A DNA stretch of 12,949 nucleotides from JAPKEZ01 sp047638975 (GTDB lineage Bacteria; Planctomycetota; UBA1135). Below the pieces are notes generated by a model. It ran no database searches, was not told the DNA's origin, and saw only the letters and a program-made list of their open reading frames with translations. This document shows positions 1 through 7,271 of this stretch, piece after piece. The stretch covers positions 1 through 12,949 of the forward strand of contig JBLINB010000045.1 of NCBI GenBank assembly GCA_047638975.1, read 5' to 3'. Made by a program: the position numbers and the translations under genes. How positions within the stretch are numbered: position 1 is the stretch's first letter; the number at the start of each line of letters is the position of its first letter.

Positions 1-363
1 TAAAGTAGTCGCACCATTGCCGTAACCGTAACCTTCAGCGATTGAGTGAGCCATGTAAGCCACCCAGTATGTAGTGATGTCCATGTGGAAATATACGTTG
101 CTCATTCCGGTGAAGTCCATCATCGGGGTTGCAAGTATATTTTCAGCTTGGCCGTCTGCAGAACCGCCATCGCCATGCCATGCTTGGCCTGCACCATCTG
201 AGCTCCATGGCTCGCTGAATGTAGTCGAGCTGTTTAAGTTTTGAGTGGTCCAACCGGCCGGAGGCACGATGTTGGCGTTGAAGTCTTCTGTTAAGACTGT
301 TATTTGAGCGCTTAATGCGCCCGCGCAGCAAACTGCTGCTACTAATGAGAGAATGTTTTTCAT
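1..363 (-). CDS. Secreted beta-sandwich (choice-of-anchor J-like) protein, N-terminal part, cut by window edge
   Basis: The frame is open for 121 codons from an ATG at 363 to the left edge; the C-terminus is outside the window. The product starts with a Sec-type signal peptide: a Lys, a hydrophobic stretch (LSLVAAVCCAGALSA) and probable cleavage before Gln20. The mature start, TVLTEDFNANIVPPAGW, is the typical opening of choice-of-anchor J / cleaved-adhesin-like beta-sandwich modules in exported proteins, and the later ILATPMMDF segment fits the same fold. It is a clear paralog of the neighbour at 507-1874: 33 of the first 44 residues are identical by hand alignment, including CCAGALSAQ. No Shine-Dalgarno precedes the ATG; an AT-rich TTTAAATA lies about 10 bases upstream. 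Function is unknown. An extracellular or cell-surface role is inferred from the signal peptide and fold only. Confidence 0.85.
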   Translation of the reverse strand, partial: MKNILSLVAAVCCAGALSAQITVLTEDFNANIVPPAGWTTQNLNSSTTFSEPWSSDGAGQAWHGDGGSADGQAENILATPMMDFTGMSNVYFHMDITTYWVAYMAHSIAEGYGYGNGATTL

Positions 364-451
364 GAGGAAACTGTATTTAAAGGGGACAAGCAGCATTATT
401 ACTGCTCATCTAATAATACAGGGGAAAGCCCGGCTTATAGGGGCTAAATAC

Positions 452-488
452 AAAAAAGATTCTCCCCCCGTTACGGGAGGGAGAATCT
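452..488 (-). terminator. Rho-independent terminator of the 507-1874 gene
   Basis: Read on the minus strand, the bases from 488 to 457 form a hairpin: ten continuous pairs (AGATTCTCCC against GGGAGAATCT), one mismatch, a couple more G-C pairs and a short loop. A run of six T follows (452-457). It starts 19 bases after the stop codon of the 507-1874 gene and precedes the next minus-strand gene. It should therefore end that transcript and give the left paralog its own transcription unit. Confidence 0.88.
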
Positions 489-506
489 AAGGGTAGCTAA
501 GCTAAA

Positions 507-1874
507 TTACAGAACGAGTTCTGCAAGAGAGTTAGTTAGTACGCCGACATTCAGGCCTTGTGTGTACAGAGTCAGACCAGCTGCGCCAACAGGCACTGTT
601 GGTGAAAAGACTGCATCACCGCTAGCATCAGCTACGAGAGTAGGAAAAGTGCTTATTGGTGGAGTCATGTCAACTAGACCATAACCAGTACTGATCGGAC
701 CAGCACCTGATAGAGAGTAACCAATGATTACGTTAGAACCAGGAACGGCATTAGCTACAGCAAATGTAGCAACACCACCAGCAACTAAGCCAGAGATTGA
801 GTAAGTCAAGCCTGGAGGAGGACCGCCACCGTGACCAGCTTGATCATCGATGTTTAAGTTATCTACATCGATACCATCTAGGTATGCGTATGGGAAGTTG
901 TCATTTTGACCAACCATCACGTAGAAGTTACCTGAGATATCAACTAGGCCACCACATGAAAGATCGATGTCTACTTCTTCAAGGTTTAGACCCCAGCCGT
1001 CCATAGCTTCGAACCAATTAACACCATCGTCTGAACAGTGAACTCCGTCCATTTCGTGAGCTTCTTCACCGTAGTTGTTCATATCAAAGTCAAGCATTGC
1101 GCCTGCCATTGATGCACCATCGATGCCGAGTACCATTGCGTTACGCACGTTGTGGTAGTTAGTAGAAAGAGGATCTAATCCCATCTCTAGCTGACCATTA
1201 GCGATACTGCAGTATGCTTCAATATCAGCTACACCGAAATCGTCTGTAGCAGTTAGAGCCATGTGTGATGGCACGATTCCTGTAGAGAAGTCTTCGAGTA
1301 ATGGTAGTGATGCGAATGTTGCAGGAAGGTTAACTACAAAGTTTTCACCTGGAGGAGGAGGTATGACTCCGTTATCGTCAACTACCACGTTGTCAATAGA
1401 CATATTGTGAGCGTAGTCGCCAGTGTAGTGAAAACCAACCATTACGCTTGCTTGACCAGCGTATGCTGAGATGTCAACAAGGTCAGAAGCATTGTTTAGT
1501 CCTAAGTCACTGAACACGATAGTCCATGTTAGGCCGCCGTCTGTAGAAACGTCTACAGATTGTGCATCTAAGTATGAAATGAAGCCCATGTAACCGTTGT
1601 AGTGTACGTAAGCGCTTGTCAGTGCTGAAAGGTCCATTACTGGAGTAGCTAGCATGTTGTCACACGTGGAAACGCCGAGTTCGTCGGCATGGTATGCGTC
1701 GCCAGTAGAGCCTACTGTCCAGCCTAGGGCTAAGCCGTTAGCATTGAGATTCTGTGTTGACCAACCTGTTGGCGGTACAACGCCAGCGTTGAAGTCCTCA
1801 GAGAGAACTGTTGTTTGAGCGCTTAGAGCACCCGCGCAGCAAATAGCTGCTAAAGGGGAAAGAGATAGTTTCAT
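507..1874 (-). CDS. Secreted two-domain beta-sandwich protein with planctomycete-type C-terminal domain
   Basis: The product has 455 residues from the ATG at 1874. An in-frame ATG at 1952 exists, but it would put 26 residues in front of a perfect signal peptide, so I reject it. Layout: signal peptide 1-19 (cleavage ALSA/QT); a choice-of-anchor J-like module about 20-168, opening TVLSEDFNAGVVPPTGW and ending MSIDNVVVDD; a proline linker (PPPPG, 172-176); a second, diverged module about 188-345, opening LLEDFSTGIVPS and ending DVDNLNIDD, apparently a repeat of the first; a Gly/Pro linker (GHGGGPPPG); and a C-terminal domain 357-455 starting SISGLVAGGVATF. The mature protein is very rich in Asp and Gly and has few basic residues. 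The family is seen directly; the ligand and role are not known. Cell-surface adhesion or envelope coating is a guess. It has no Shine-Dalgarno, its own terminator, and a paralog next door. Confidence 0.85.
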   Translation of the reverse strand: MKLSLSPLAAICCAGALSAQTTVLSEDFNAGVVPPTGWSTQNLNANGLALGWTVGSTGDAYHADELGVSTCDNMLATPVMDLSALTSAYVHYNGYMGFISYLDAQSVDVSTDGGLTWTIVFSDLGLNNASDLVDISAYAGQASVMVGFHYTGDYAHNMSIDNVVVDDNGVIPPPPGENFVVNLPATFASLPLLEDFSTGIVPSHMALTATDDFGVADIEAYCSIANGQLEMGLDPLSTNYHNVRNAMVLGIDGASMAGAMLDFDMNNYGEEAHEMDGVHCSDDGVNWFEAMDGWGLNLEEVDIDLSCGGLVDISGNFYVMVGQNDNFPYAYLDGIDVDNLNIDDQAGHGGGPPPGLTYSISGLVAGGVATFAVANAVPGSNVIIGYSLSGAGPISTGYGLVDMTPPISTFPTLVADASGDAVFSPTVPVGAAGLTLYTQGLNVGVLTNSLAELVL

Positions 1875-2090
1875 GGGATCTTTTATTAAAAATTTGGGGT
1901 AAAAAGGAATGTGGTATCCGGCAAAGTGCCATTTGGATAACTTTACTAGCAATTCGCAATTACTTTTAAGAAACTTGCGTTTTATATTAATTACTGCTGG
2001 GCAGCGCGTCGTAAGTCCTTATTTTTCGTGGCATCAGCGCTTTATGTGCCATCTGCTAGAGGAACGGTTACTGCTTTTCTTGAGAATCCG

Positions 2091-3209
2091 CTAAAAACTT
2101 TTATGGTGCTTTAAGCATATATTGCGCTCGCCGAGAAATTCTAGGATATCAGCGAATATTTTGGCGTCGCCGCCCACGATCTCTCCAGGACTCACCCCCG
2201 CTTGCTTCCATTTATATGAGAGCACCGACTCGACCATGGCGCAACAGGTATAGCCCGTAGTGCGCGACATGGATGAAGTATGTGTTTGATGGTCGGTGCG
2301 ATCTAACAAATCCCAGACGTGAGTTTGGCCCTCACCTTTTACGGTGACACGCATCACAGTGAATTCGTCTTCGTTATCGCCTAGCTTCCAACTGTCAAAT
2401 AATATTTTTGACGTGAACTCGCGTGGCGAAATCTCGACACCCATCACTTCTATTTTTTCGTCAGACAAAAAGCCCGCGCTGCGTAAGGCAAGCATTTGGT
2501 CGCGATGGCCCGGGTAGCGCAAAGTCTTTTCGCGCATATCGGGTATGTGACTCATAGTGTATAGCAAGGTGCGCAAGCCATCGGTGTTAAAGGATTCTAA
2601 AGTACCTAAATCGGCGAATTCGACGTATTCTGGTTCGGACAATGCTGGCTTAGTGACAATCTTGCCACTTTCATATAAGCGTGCCGGACGCAAATATTCT
2701 TCGACCACATCAGCTGGTGAGAAAGGTGCTTTATACTGATAAGGGAAGGTTCTTGCGCTTGGCAAACCACCGACTAAACACTCAAAGAAGTCGACCTGCA
2801 TACTTGCATTATGATGGCCCAGAATGAGATTATCTAAGCCCGGCGCAACGCCTATATCGACGACTACTGTGACATCCTTTTCAATCGCTAATGCATTCAG
2901 CTCGAGCGCGTCTTCTGGGAAAAACGAGATATCGACTACATCTATTTGCGCTTCAATCAGTGCTTTTAAGGTCTTGAAGCCCAGAAAACCGGGCACCGCG
3001 CAAACGGCCAAATCAAAGCCGGATACTGCCTTCTTTAACGCGTGATGGTCGCTGCAATCTAAACGCATGGTGGCGATGTTATCGCGCAGTTTTAAAGCAT
3101 CGAGTGCCTGTTGATTGAAATCGGTAGCGGTAACGCTATGCCGTTTATGTAGATCGAGCGCAATCGCGCTGCCGACCATTCCGGAGCCTAAAACAATGAT
3201 TTTTTTCAC
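2091..3209 (-). CDS. Saccharopine dehydrogenase-family NAD(P)-dependent enzyme
   Basis: The product has 372 residues with a GTG start at 3209. The N-terminal Rossmann fold shows GSGMVGSA (Gly8, Gly10, Gly13). It is followed by segments typical of the saccharopine dehydrogenase family: VVDISFFPED (91-100), VVDIGVAPGLDNL (116-128), KTLRYPGH (228-235) and SMSRTTGY (313-320). The best-known members (Lys9 type, glutamate-forming) oxidise saccharopine to glutamate and alpha-aminoadipate semialdehyde. Other members act on related opine-like compounds, so the substrate is inferred. No lysine-ketoglutarate reductase is in view. The start lies 2 bases after the hutI stop codon, so the two genes are almost certainly cotranscribed with hutI first. 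There is no Shine-Dalgarno, so translation may be coupled to hutI. I see no convincing terminator in the 216 bases after the stop (1875-2090), which separate this gene from the secreted protein on the same strand. Confidence 0.82.
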   Translation of the reverse strand: MKKIIVLGSGMVGSAIALDLHKRHSVTATDFNQQALDALKLRDNIATMRLDCSDHHALKKAVSGFDLAVCAVPGFLGFKTLKALIEAQIDVVDISFFPEDALELNALAIEKDVTVVVDIGVAPGLDNLILGHHNASMQVDFFECLVGGLPSARTFPYQYKAPFSPADVVEEYLRPARLYESGKIVTKPALSEPEYVEFADLGTLESFNTDGLRTLLYTMSHIPDMREKTLRYPGHRDQMLALRSAGFLSDEKIEVMGVEISPREFTSKILFDSWKLGDNEDEFTVMRVTVKGEGQTHVWDLLDRTDHQTHTSSMSRTTGYTCCAMVESVLSYKWKQAGVSPGEIVGGDAKIFADILEFLGERNICLKHHKSF

Positions 3210-3211
3210 GA

Positions 3212-4411
3212 CTAAAGCTTATCACCCAATACCACTTTTACCACCGGATTTTCACCAAAGGCATATCCGAAGTGGAAGAAGTCAGGGATATTTAGAAAGA
3301 CCAAGTCGGCGTCATGCCCAATCTTAATGCGCCCTTTCGATTTACCCAGCCCTAAGCTATCAGCAGCGCCGGCAGTAACACCATGCATCGCCTCCTGCGC
3401 GGACAAGCACAAGCGCACGCGAGCAAAGTGGGCGGCTTCAGCTAGAGACGGGGTGTAACTCGAGCCCGGATTGAAGTCTGTGGCAACGAAATACTTGACG
3501 CCGGCTTTAATCATTCTGCGCGCTGGAGCATCGACTTTTTGGCGCAAAAAATGCGGTACGGTTGGCAATAAGCCGGCAAAAGTCTTGTCACTCATGGCCA
3601 GGCACTCAAGGCCAGCATCAGAGAGCGCCTCGAGGTGGTCTACAGACTGCGCGCCAAACTCGCACGCTAACTCGACGCCGCCGAGATTATTGAATTGGTC
3701 GGCATGAATGCGCAACTCGAAACCTAAGGATGTCGCTGCTTCACAATATTGACGTGCTTGTGCGATATTGAAGGCGCCATCTTCAATGAAAATGTCGGCG
3801 GTTTGCGCTATGCCCTGCTTTTTGACCGCTGGCAGCATTTCGCTGCATAACAAATCGACATATGCTTGTGGATTGTCGCGATGTTCAAGGGGAATCATAT
3901 GCGCGCCTAAAAAGGTAGGGACGACCGTAATACCGGCCCGCTCGCCACCGATTTTTATCGCCTCAAGAGACTTAAGCTCAGACTCAATAGACAAGCCATA
4001 ACCTGACTTCGCTTCACAGGTAGTGGTGCCATGCTTCAACATACGCTTAAAGTTGAGCGTGCAAATCGAAATCATATGCTCGAGGCTTGCATCGCGCACA
4101 TGCGCTACGCTCGATAAAATGCCGCCACCGCGCTTGGCAATTTCAAGATAATCAGCGCCTTCGGCACGCCAATCGAACTCTTCGGCGCGACCTGTAGCAA
4201 AAGCTGGATGCGTGTGGGCATCAACGAAACCTGGCGCAAGAAGTAGCCCTTGCGCATCAAGCTCGGTAGCCGCCTGCCATTTATCGGACAGCACATCATT
4301 GAATCCAACATCGCAAAATTTGCCGTCGTTTATGGCGAGTGCCTCGGCACCCGTGTGCCCCCAAATGGCCCCAGCATTGTGTACAATCATCTGACAATTG
4401 TCCTTCATCAT
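3212..4411 (-). CDS. hutI: Imidazolonepropionase (histidine degradation)
   Basis: The enzyme hydrolyses 4-imidazolone-5-propanoate to N-formimino-glutamate, the third step of histidine breakdown, in the cytoplasm. Counting from the ATG at 4411 (399 residues), the amidohydrolase metal motif DAHTHP has its histidines at 66 and 68. It is followed by family signatures RAEEFDWR, RGGGILSSV, GTTTCEAKSGYGL, TFLGAHMIP, IHADQFNNLGGVELA, SVDHLE and VATDFNPGSS, which supply the remaining metal and substrate residues. Length is normal for HutI. The start is a choice: ATGs occur at 4450, 4411, 4408 and 4390. I prefer 4411 (or 4408) because 4450 would run into the divergent gene and adds residues the family lacks. 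No other hut gene (hutH, hutU, hutG) is in view; the gene following it is a saccharopine dehydrogenase-family enzyme, which is an unusual partner. Confidence 0.93.
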   Translation of the reverse strand: MMKDNCQMIVHNAGAIWGHTGAEALAINDGKFCDVGFNDVLSDKWQAATELDAQGLLLAPGFVDAHTHPAFATGRAEEFDWRAEGADYLEIAKRGGGILSSVAHVRDASLEHMISICTLNFKRMLKHGTTTCEAKSGYGLSIESELKSLEAIKIGGERAGITVVPTFLGAHMIPLEHRDNPQAYVDLLCSEMLPAVKKQGIAQTADIFIEDGAFNIAQARQYCEAATSLGFELRIHADQFNNLGGVELACEFGAQSVDHLEALSDAGLECLAMSDKTFAGLLPTVPHFLRQKVDAPARRMIKAGVKYFVATDFNPGSSYTPSLAEAAHFARVRLCLSAQEAMHGVTAGAADSLGLGKSKGRIKIGHDADLVFLNIPDFFHFGYAFGENPVVKVVLGDKL

Positions 4412-4427
4412 CACATTGTAGTATGAT
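4398..4427 (+). promoter_or_regulatory. Candidate sigma70-type promoter for the corC-to-cdaR operon
   Basis: TTGTCC (4398-4403) and TATGAT (4422-4427) are separated by 18 bases, a reasonable match to the -35/-10 consensus. Transcription would begin near 4433-4436, on top of the GTG start at 4434, so the message would be leaderless or nearly so. The site lies inside the first codons of the divergent hutI. It was found by eye only, and this phylum's promoters are poorly charted. Confidence 0.35.
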
Positions 4428-4444
4428 AGGGGTGTGATAGCCAT
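4415..4444 (-). promoter_or_regulatory. Weak candidate promoter for hutI and the dehydrogenase gene
   Basis: On the minus strand, TACAAT (4420 to 4415) is one base off the -10 consensus. A poor -35 candidate, ATGGCT, lies 18 bases upstream (4444-4439). The predicted start of transcription, near 4408-4411, coincides with the tandem ATG codons proposed for hutI, again suggesting a leaderless message. The element overlaps the promoter proposed for the opposite strand. Confidence 0.22.
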
Positions 4445-5618
4445 ACCCATCCTGTTGTTGATGCTAGGCGCTTTACTTGGCGGATTACGCTATTTATTAC
4501 AAGTAGCGGCCGCGAAACATCCAACAAACATCCTCGACGACGGAATCCGTCAGCGCTTAACGGCCGAGCTCGAACGCCGCCCTAATTTGGTGCAAACTAG
4601 TGCCTTAGTGCGGGTTATTTTGGTGACTATCGCTGCGGTTTTCTATGTCGACATTCTGCAACAGATCGATTCGCGCACCACTCGTGCCATTTACGCCATC
4701 GTCATTGCCCTGTTATCCGGATTATTACTCGAAGGCGTGCCGTCCTTAGTACAACGCAACCGCGGATCCCACCTGGTGCTGCTATTTTTACCGATTGCGC
4801 GTGTCAGCGATTGGTGCATGCGACCGCTCATTTTGATCATCGAAAAGTTGTTGCACGCTTTAAACGCTGAAGTAGCCCACGATGAAGACTCTTTATCGGT
4901 ATCCGAGCAGCGCATGATCGGACGTGTTTTTAGTTTAGCCGAGTCGGATGCAGCGAAAGTGATGACGCCGCGTACCGAATTAACAGCGGTACATGCTGAC
5001 GCCACTTTAATTGAGTGCCTAGAGACCATGAATCACGCTGGGCACTCGCGAGTGCCGGTATATGGCGAAAACCTCGACGATATTGTCGGCATTGTGTATC
5101 TCAAAGACATCATGCCGTTGATGATTGAGGGGCATACCTTAAGCGAATCTGTTGCCAGCGATTACCTGCGTGAATCCTATTTTATTCCTGAGACTAAATC
5201 TGTAAGTGACCTGCTCGAAGAGATGCGTAGCAAGCGTGTGCACCTCGCAATTGCAGTGGACGAATATGGTGGCACTGCCGGCGTGATTTCGATCGAAGAC
5301 ATACTCGAAGAAATCGTCGGAGAGATTCAAGACGAGCACGACGAACAGGAAGAGCAAGCACAAGTGGTGCGCATTGACGCACACACCATTTTGATCGAAG
5401 GCAAGATGGCGCTGTCAGATTTAAATGAGTTGCTCGATTGTCATTTGCCGCATGACGAAGATTACGACACCATCGCCGGACTGTTATTCGATCGCTTAGG
5501 CCATATCCCGATGCCGGGCGAAGTGCTGCAGCTCGGTCCTATCCATATGCAAGTGCAGAAAGCTGACGAGCGGCGGATCCTGCAAGTCAAGGTAACCATT
5601 AACAACGACGATGACTAG
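4434..5618 (+). CDS. CorC/HlyC-type membrane protein with CBS pair (CNNM family)
   Basis: The product has 394 residues with a GTG start at 4434. Domains in order: an N-terminal membrane part with hydrophobic stretches at about 2-24, 58-75 and 85-105, plus a further hydrophobic region to about 140, a short and diverged version of the CNNM/DUF21 domain; a CBS pair at about 176-300, opening VMTPRTELTAV and carrying HSRVPVY and VDEYGGTAGVISIEDILEEIVGEI; and the small CorC/HlyC domain at about 311-388 (DYDTIAGLLFDRLGHIPMPGE). Family members are inner-membrane proteins linked to Mg2+/Co2+ efflux, and the CBS pair binds adenine nucleotides. 'Hemolysin' in older annotations is misleading. The last 8 bases overlap recO. 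It is the first gene of the long plus-strand run. An ion-transport role is inferred from the family. Confidence 0.88.
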   Translation: MIAIPILLLMLGALLGGLRYLLQVAAAKHPTNILDDGIRQRLTAELERRPNLVQTSALVRVILVTIAAVFYVDILQQIDSRTTRAIYAIVIALLSGLLLEGVPSLVQRNRGSHLVLLFLPIARVSDWCMRPLILIIEKLLHALNAEVAHDEDSLSVSEQRMIGRVFSLAESDAAKVMTPRTELTAVHADATLIECLETMNHAGHSRVPVYGENLDDIVGIVYLKDIMPLMIEGHTLSESVASDYLRESYFIPETKSVSDLLEEMRSKRVHLAIAVDEYGGTAGVISIEDILEEIVGEIQDEHDEQEEQAQVVRIDAHTILIEGKMALSDLNELLDCHLPHDEDYDTIAGLLFDRLGHIPMPGEVLQLGPIHMQVQKADERRILQVKVTINNDDD

Positions 5619-6351
5619 CAGACTATCTTGTCCAGCAATTGTCTTGCGCCGTTGGCCCTACTCTGAATCTTCATTAGTCTTCCGCGCGCTTACCCCACAG
5701 TTGGGCACTATTTCGGTATTGGCTAAAGGAGTGCATAAATTAAAAAGCGGCAAGATTGGGGTTATCGACACTTGGGCCTTGATCGAACTCGAAATTAGCC
5801 GGCGTCCGCGCGCAGAAATGTTTAACCTCATTGGCTGCAGCCTACTCGACCGCATGGGGAGGCTCAGTGATGATATCCAATATTTAAATGTCGCTGGGAT
5901 TCTGGCTGAACTAGCCGAAGTTGCTGCTCCTACCAACCAAAGTTCGCATGATATTTTTCTGTGGTTACAACGCTGGCTGCAACGACTAAACGAAGGCGGA
6001 GACTACAATCTGATACTCACTCGCGCCATCCTCGAAATACTACCTATGCTTGGCTTCGCTCCCGTATTCCCTGAAGTGATCGAATTTGAGCGCTATTGGT
6101 TTTCGCCTGCCGATGGTGGTTGCAGCATAGATGCCACCGCCGACCGCCCAAATCAGTCTGCGCGGCGCATCTCGGCGCACGAGATTGTTTCATTGCAAAA
6201 AATAATGGCTGCCGATGCGACAAATCTCCCTATTAGCTTGGGCAACTTGCCGGCATGTATTACACTATTAGGCGATTTTTTGCACTACCACCTTGAGCGT
6301 CTGCCCAAGGCTTGGCAAATGTATCTCGAATCCGAAGTCGTCCGCAACTGA
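5611..6351 (+). CDS. recO: DNA repair protein RecO
   Basis: The product has 246 residues, normal for RecO. The N-terminal OB-fold is recognisable from IVLRRWPYSESSLVFRALTP, then GTISVLAKGVHKLKSGKIGV with the conserved AKG and basic turn, and the conserved aromatic/acidic stretch ending in LIELEI. The C-terminal helical part has ILEILPMLGFAPVF. RecO binds single-stranded DNA and SSB and, with RecR, loads RecA at gaps in the RecF pathway. The four-cysteine zinc site found in several RecO proteins is absent here: only the GGC at the position of the second pair remains, as in zinc-free enterobacterial forms. The ATG overlaps the corC stop by 8 bases with no Shine-Dalgarno, and the stop codon shares one base with the next ATG. 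Confidence 0.88.
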   Translation: MTSRLSCPAIVLRRWPYSESSLVFRALTPQLGTISVLAKGVHKLKSGKIGVIDTWALIELEISRRPRAEMFNLIGCSLLDRMGRLSDDIQYLNVAGILAELAEVAAPTNQSSHDIFLWLQRWLQRLNEGGDYNLILTRAILEILPMLGFAPVFPEVIEFERYWFSPADGGCSIDATADRPNQSARRISAHEIVSLQKIMAADATNLPISLGNLPACITLLGDFLHYHLERLPKAWQMYLESEVVRN

Positions 6352-7271
6352 TGAAAATCACTACCATAATTTTGTGCCTGGTCATGGGTCTAATGACTTC
6401 GTGCGCCACTACTTATCTGCAGCTAAACTCTACGCAGCTTCAAGAGGCAAATACTGCATTTGCAAACGAAGATTACGCATTATGCAACGACCTGCTGTCG
6501 GATTTCGATATCGACGACTTCATTATTGGTGCGCAACACGAGTACGCTTATATGCGCGGCATTAGTGCGCATCATCTCAACCGCATTAATCTGGCTATTA
6601 GTCACCTCGAAGATTATCTAGCTATGCCGGGTGCCGTCCCTGGACGCATGCGGATTGCCGAAAAGATATTGCTCGATTACGCTAATCGCTATATTGCTGG
6701 CGAAATAAAAATCCTCTGGCTATTTACGGCACCCTCAAATGGTTATGCCATCCTCGAAAGTCTCGCGATTCTTGGCACGACTATCGAGGTGCGCGCCGAA
6801 GCTATTGCGCGCTATGCCGAATTTTCTTTTAACGATCGACGTTACAAAACTGCGGTCAACTATTATGCAATGCTACTTAACCCGCGCTTTGCAGCACTCG
6901 GATGGAACGACCGCGCGACCTATCGTTTTACCGAATGCCGTTATCTGATGTTGGTTGACAACAAATCTGATGAAGAGTCCATTTTGTATGCGCTAAATTC
7001 AGCGCGTTCGTATCTTGATACTTTTCCAGCAGGATTAAACCGAGTAGACGCCAACGCCATTCTTAACGACTGCATTTCGCGTCTCGTTAAACTGCATGTC
7101 ACTATTGCTGAATACTATGTCACTATTGGCAATCGAGTCGGCGCAGTCCATCATTTCAAGTTAGCTAGTGGTGAAGAGTCACAAGGTGACTCTTCAAAGG
7201 TCTCATTAATTCCTAGCTCTAACTCTGCTGCTCAACTCGCCGCACAACGGCTTGCCGAATATGCCAAATAG
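6351..7271 (+). CDS. BamD-like TPR outer-membrane lipoprotein
   Basis: The product has 306 residues from the ATG at 6351, which shares the A of the recO stop (TGATG). A longer in-frame start at 6312 would bury the signal peptide and is rejected. Residues 1-18 form a lipoprotein signal (Lys, hydrophobic core, lipobox LMTSC), with Cys18 as the lipidated residue. The rest is helical and reads as degenerate tetratricopeptide repeats, with patterns such as EANTAFANEDYALCNDLL, AISHLEDYL, AIARYAEFSFNDRRYKTAVNYYAMLL and YRFTECRYLML. It ends in a hydrophilic Ser/Ala-rich tail. Size, lipobox, repeats and position before an LptE-like gene resemble BamD/YfiO, the lipoprotein of the beta-barrel assembly machine. 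Similarity is at the architecture level, so a general TPR lipoprotein is an alternative. Confidence 0.72.
   Translation: MKITTIILCLVMGLMTSCATTYLQLNSTQLQEANTAFANEDYALCNDLLSDFDIDDFIIGAQHEYAYMRGISAHHLNRINLAISHLEDYLAMPGAVPGRMRIAEKILLDYANRYIAGEIKILWLFTAPSNGYAILESLAILGTTIEVRAEAIARYAEFSFNDRRYKTAVNYYAMLLNPRFAALGWNDRATYRFTECRYLMLVDNKSDEESILYALNSARSYLDTFPAGLNRVDANAILNDCISRLVKLHVTIAEYYVTIGNRVGAVHHFKLASGEESQGDSSKVSLIPSSNSAAQLAAQRLAEYAK

Noticed and set aside
143..331. Small Arg-rich minus-strand frame overlapping the left secreted gene
   Set aside because: It is a shifted frame of the paralog, whose signal peptide and conserved residues clearly mark the real frame.
1875..1952. Upstream ATG at 1952 for the secreted protein (481 residues)
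   Set aside because: It would put 26 residues, including several aromatics and a proline, ahead of a complete signal peptide. The paralog at 363 begins exactly at the signal-peptide Met.
2029..2051. TGGCA ... TGCCA hairpin downstream of the saccharopine dehydrogenase-family gene
   Set aside because: It has only five pairs with a 13-base loop, and on the transcribed strand it is followed by A-rich rather than T-rich sequence, so it does not look like an intrinsic terminator.
4393..4402. Perfect 10-base palindrome GACAATTGTC near the divergent promoters
   Set aside because: A 10-base palindrome is expected about a dozen times by chance in a window this size, and this one falls in hutI codons. 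Position is suggestive of an operator but there is no second copy.
4411..4438. Inverted repeat TCACA ... TGTGA across the divergent gap
   Set aside because: The arms are only 5-6 bases with a long spacer and in the opposite order from a CRP/FNR site, so it is not convincing as an operator or hairpin.
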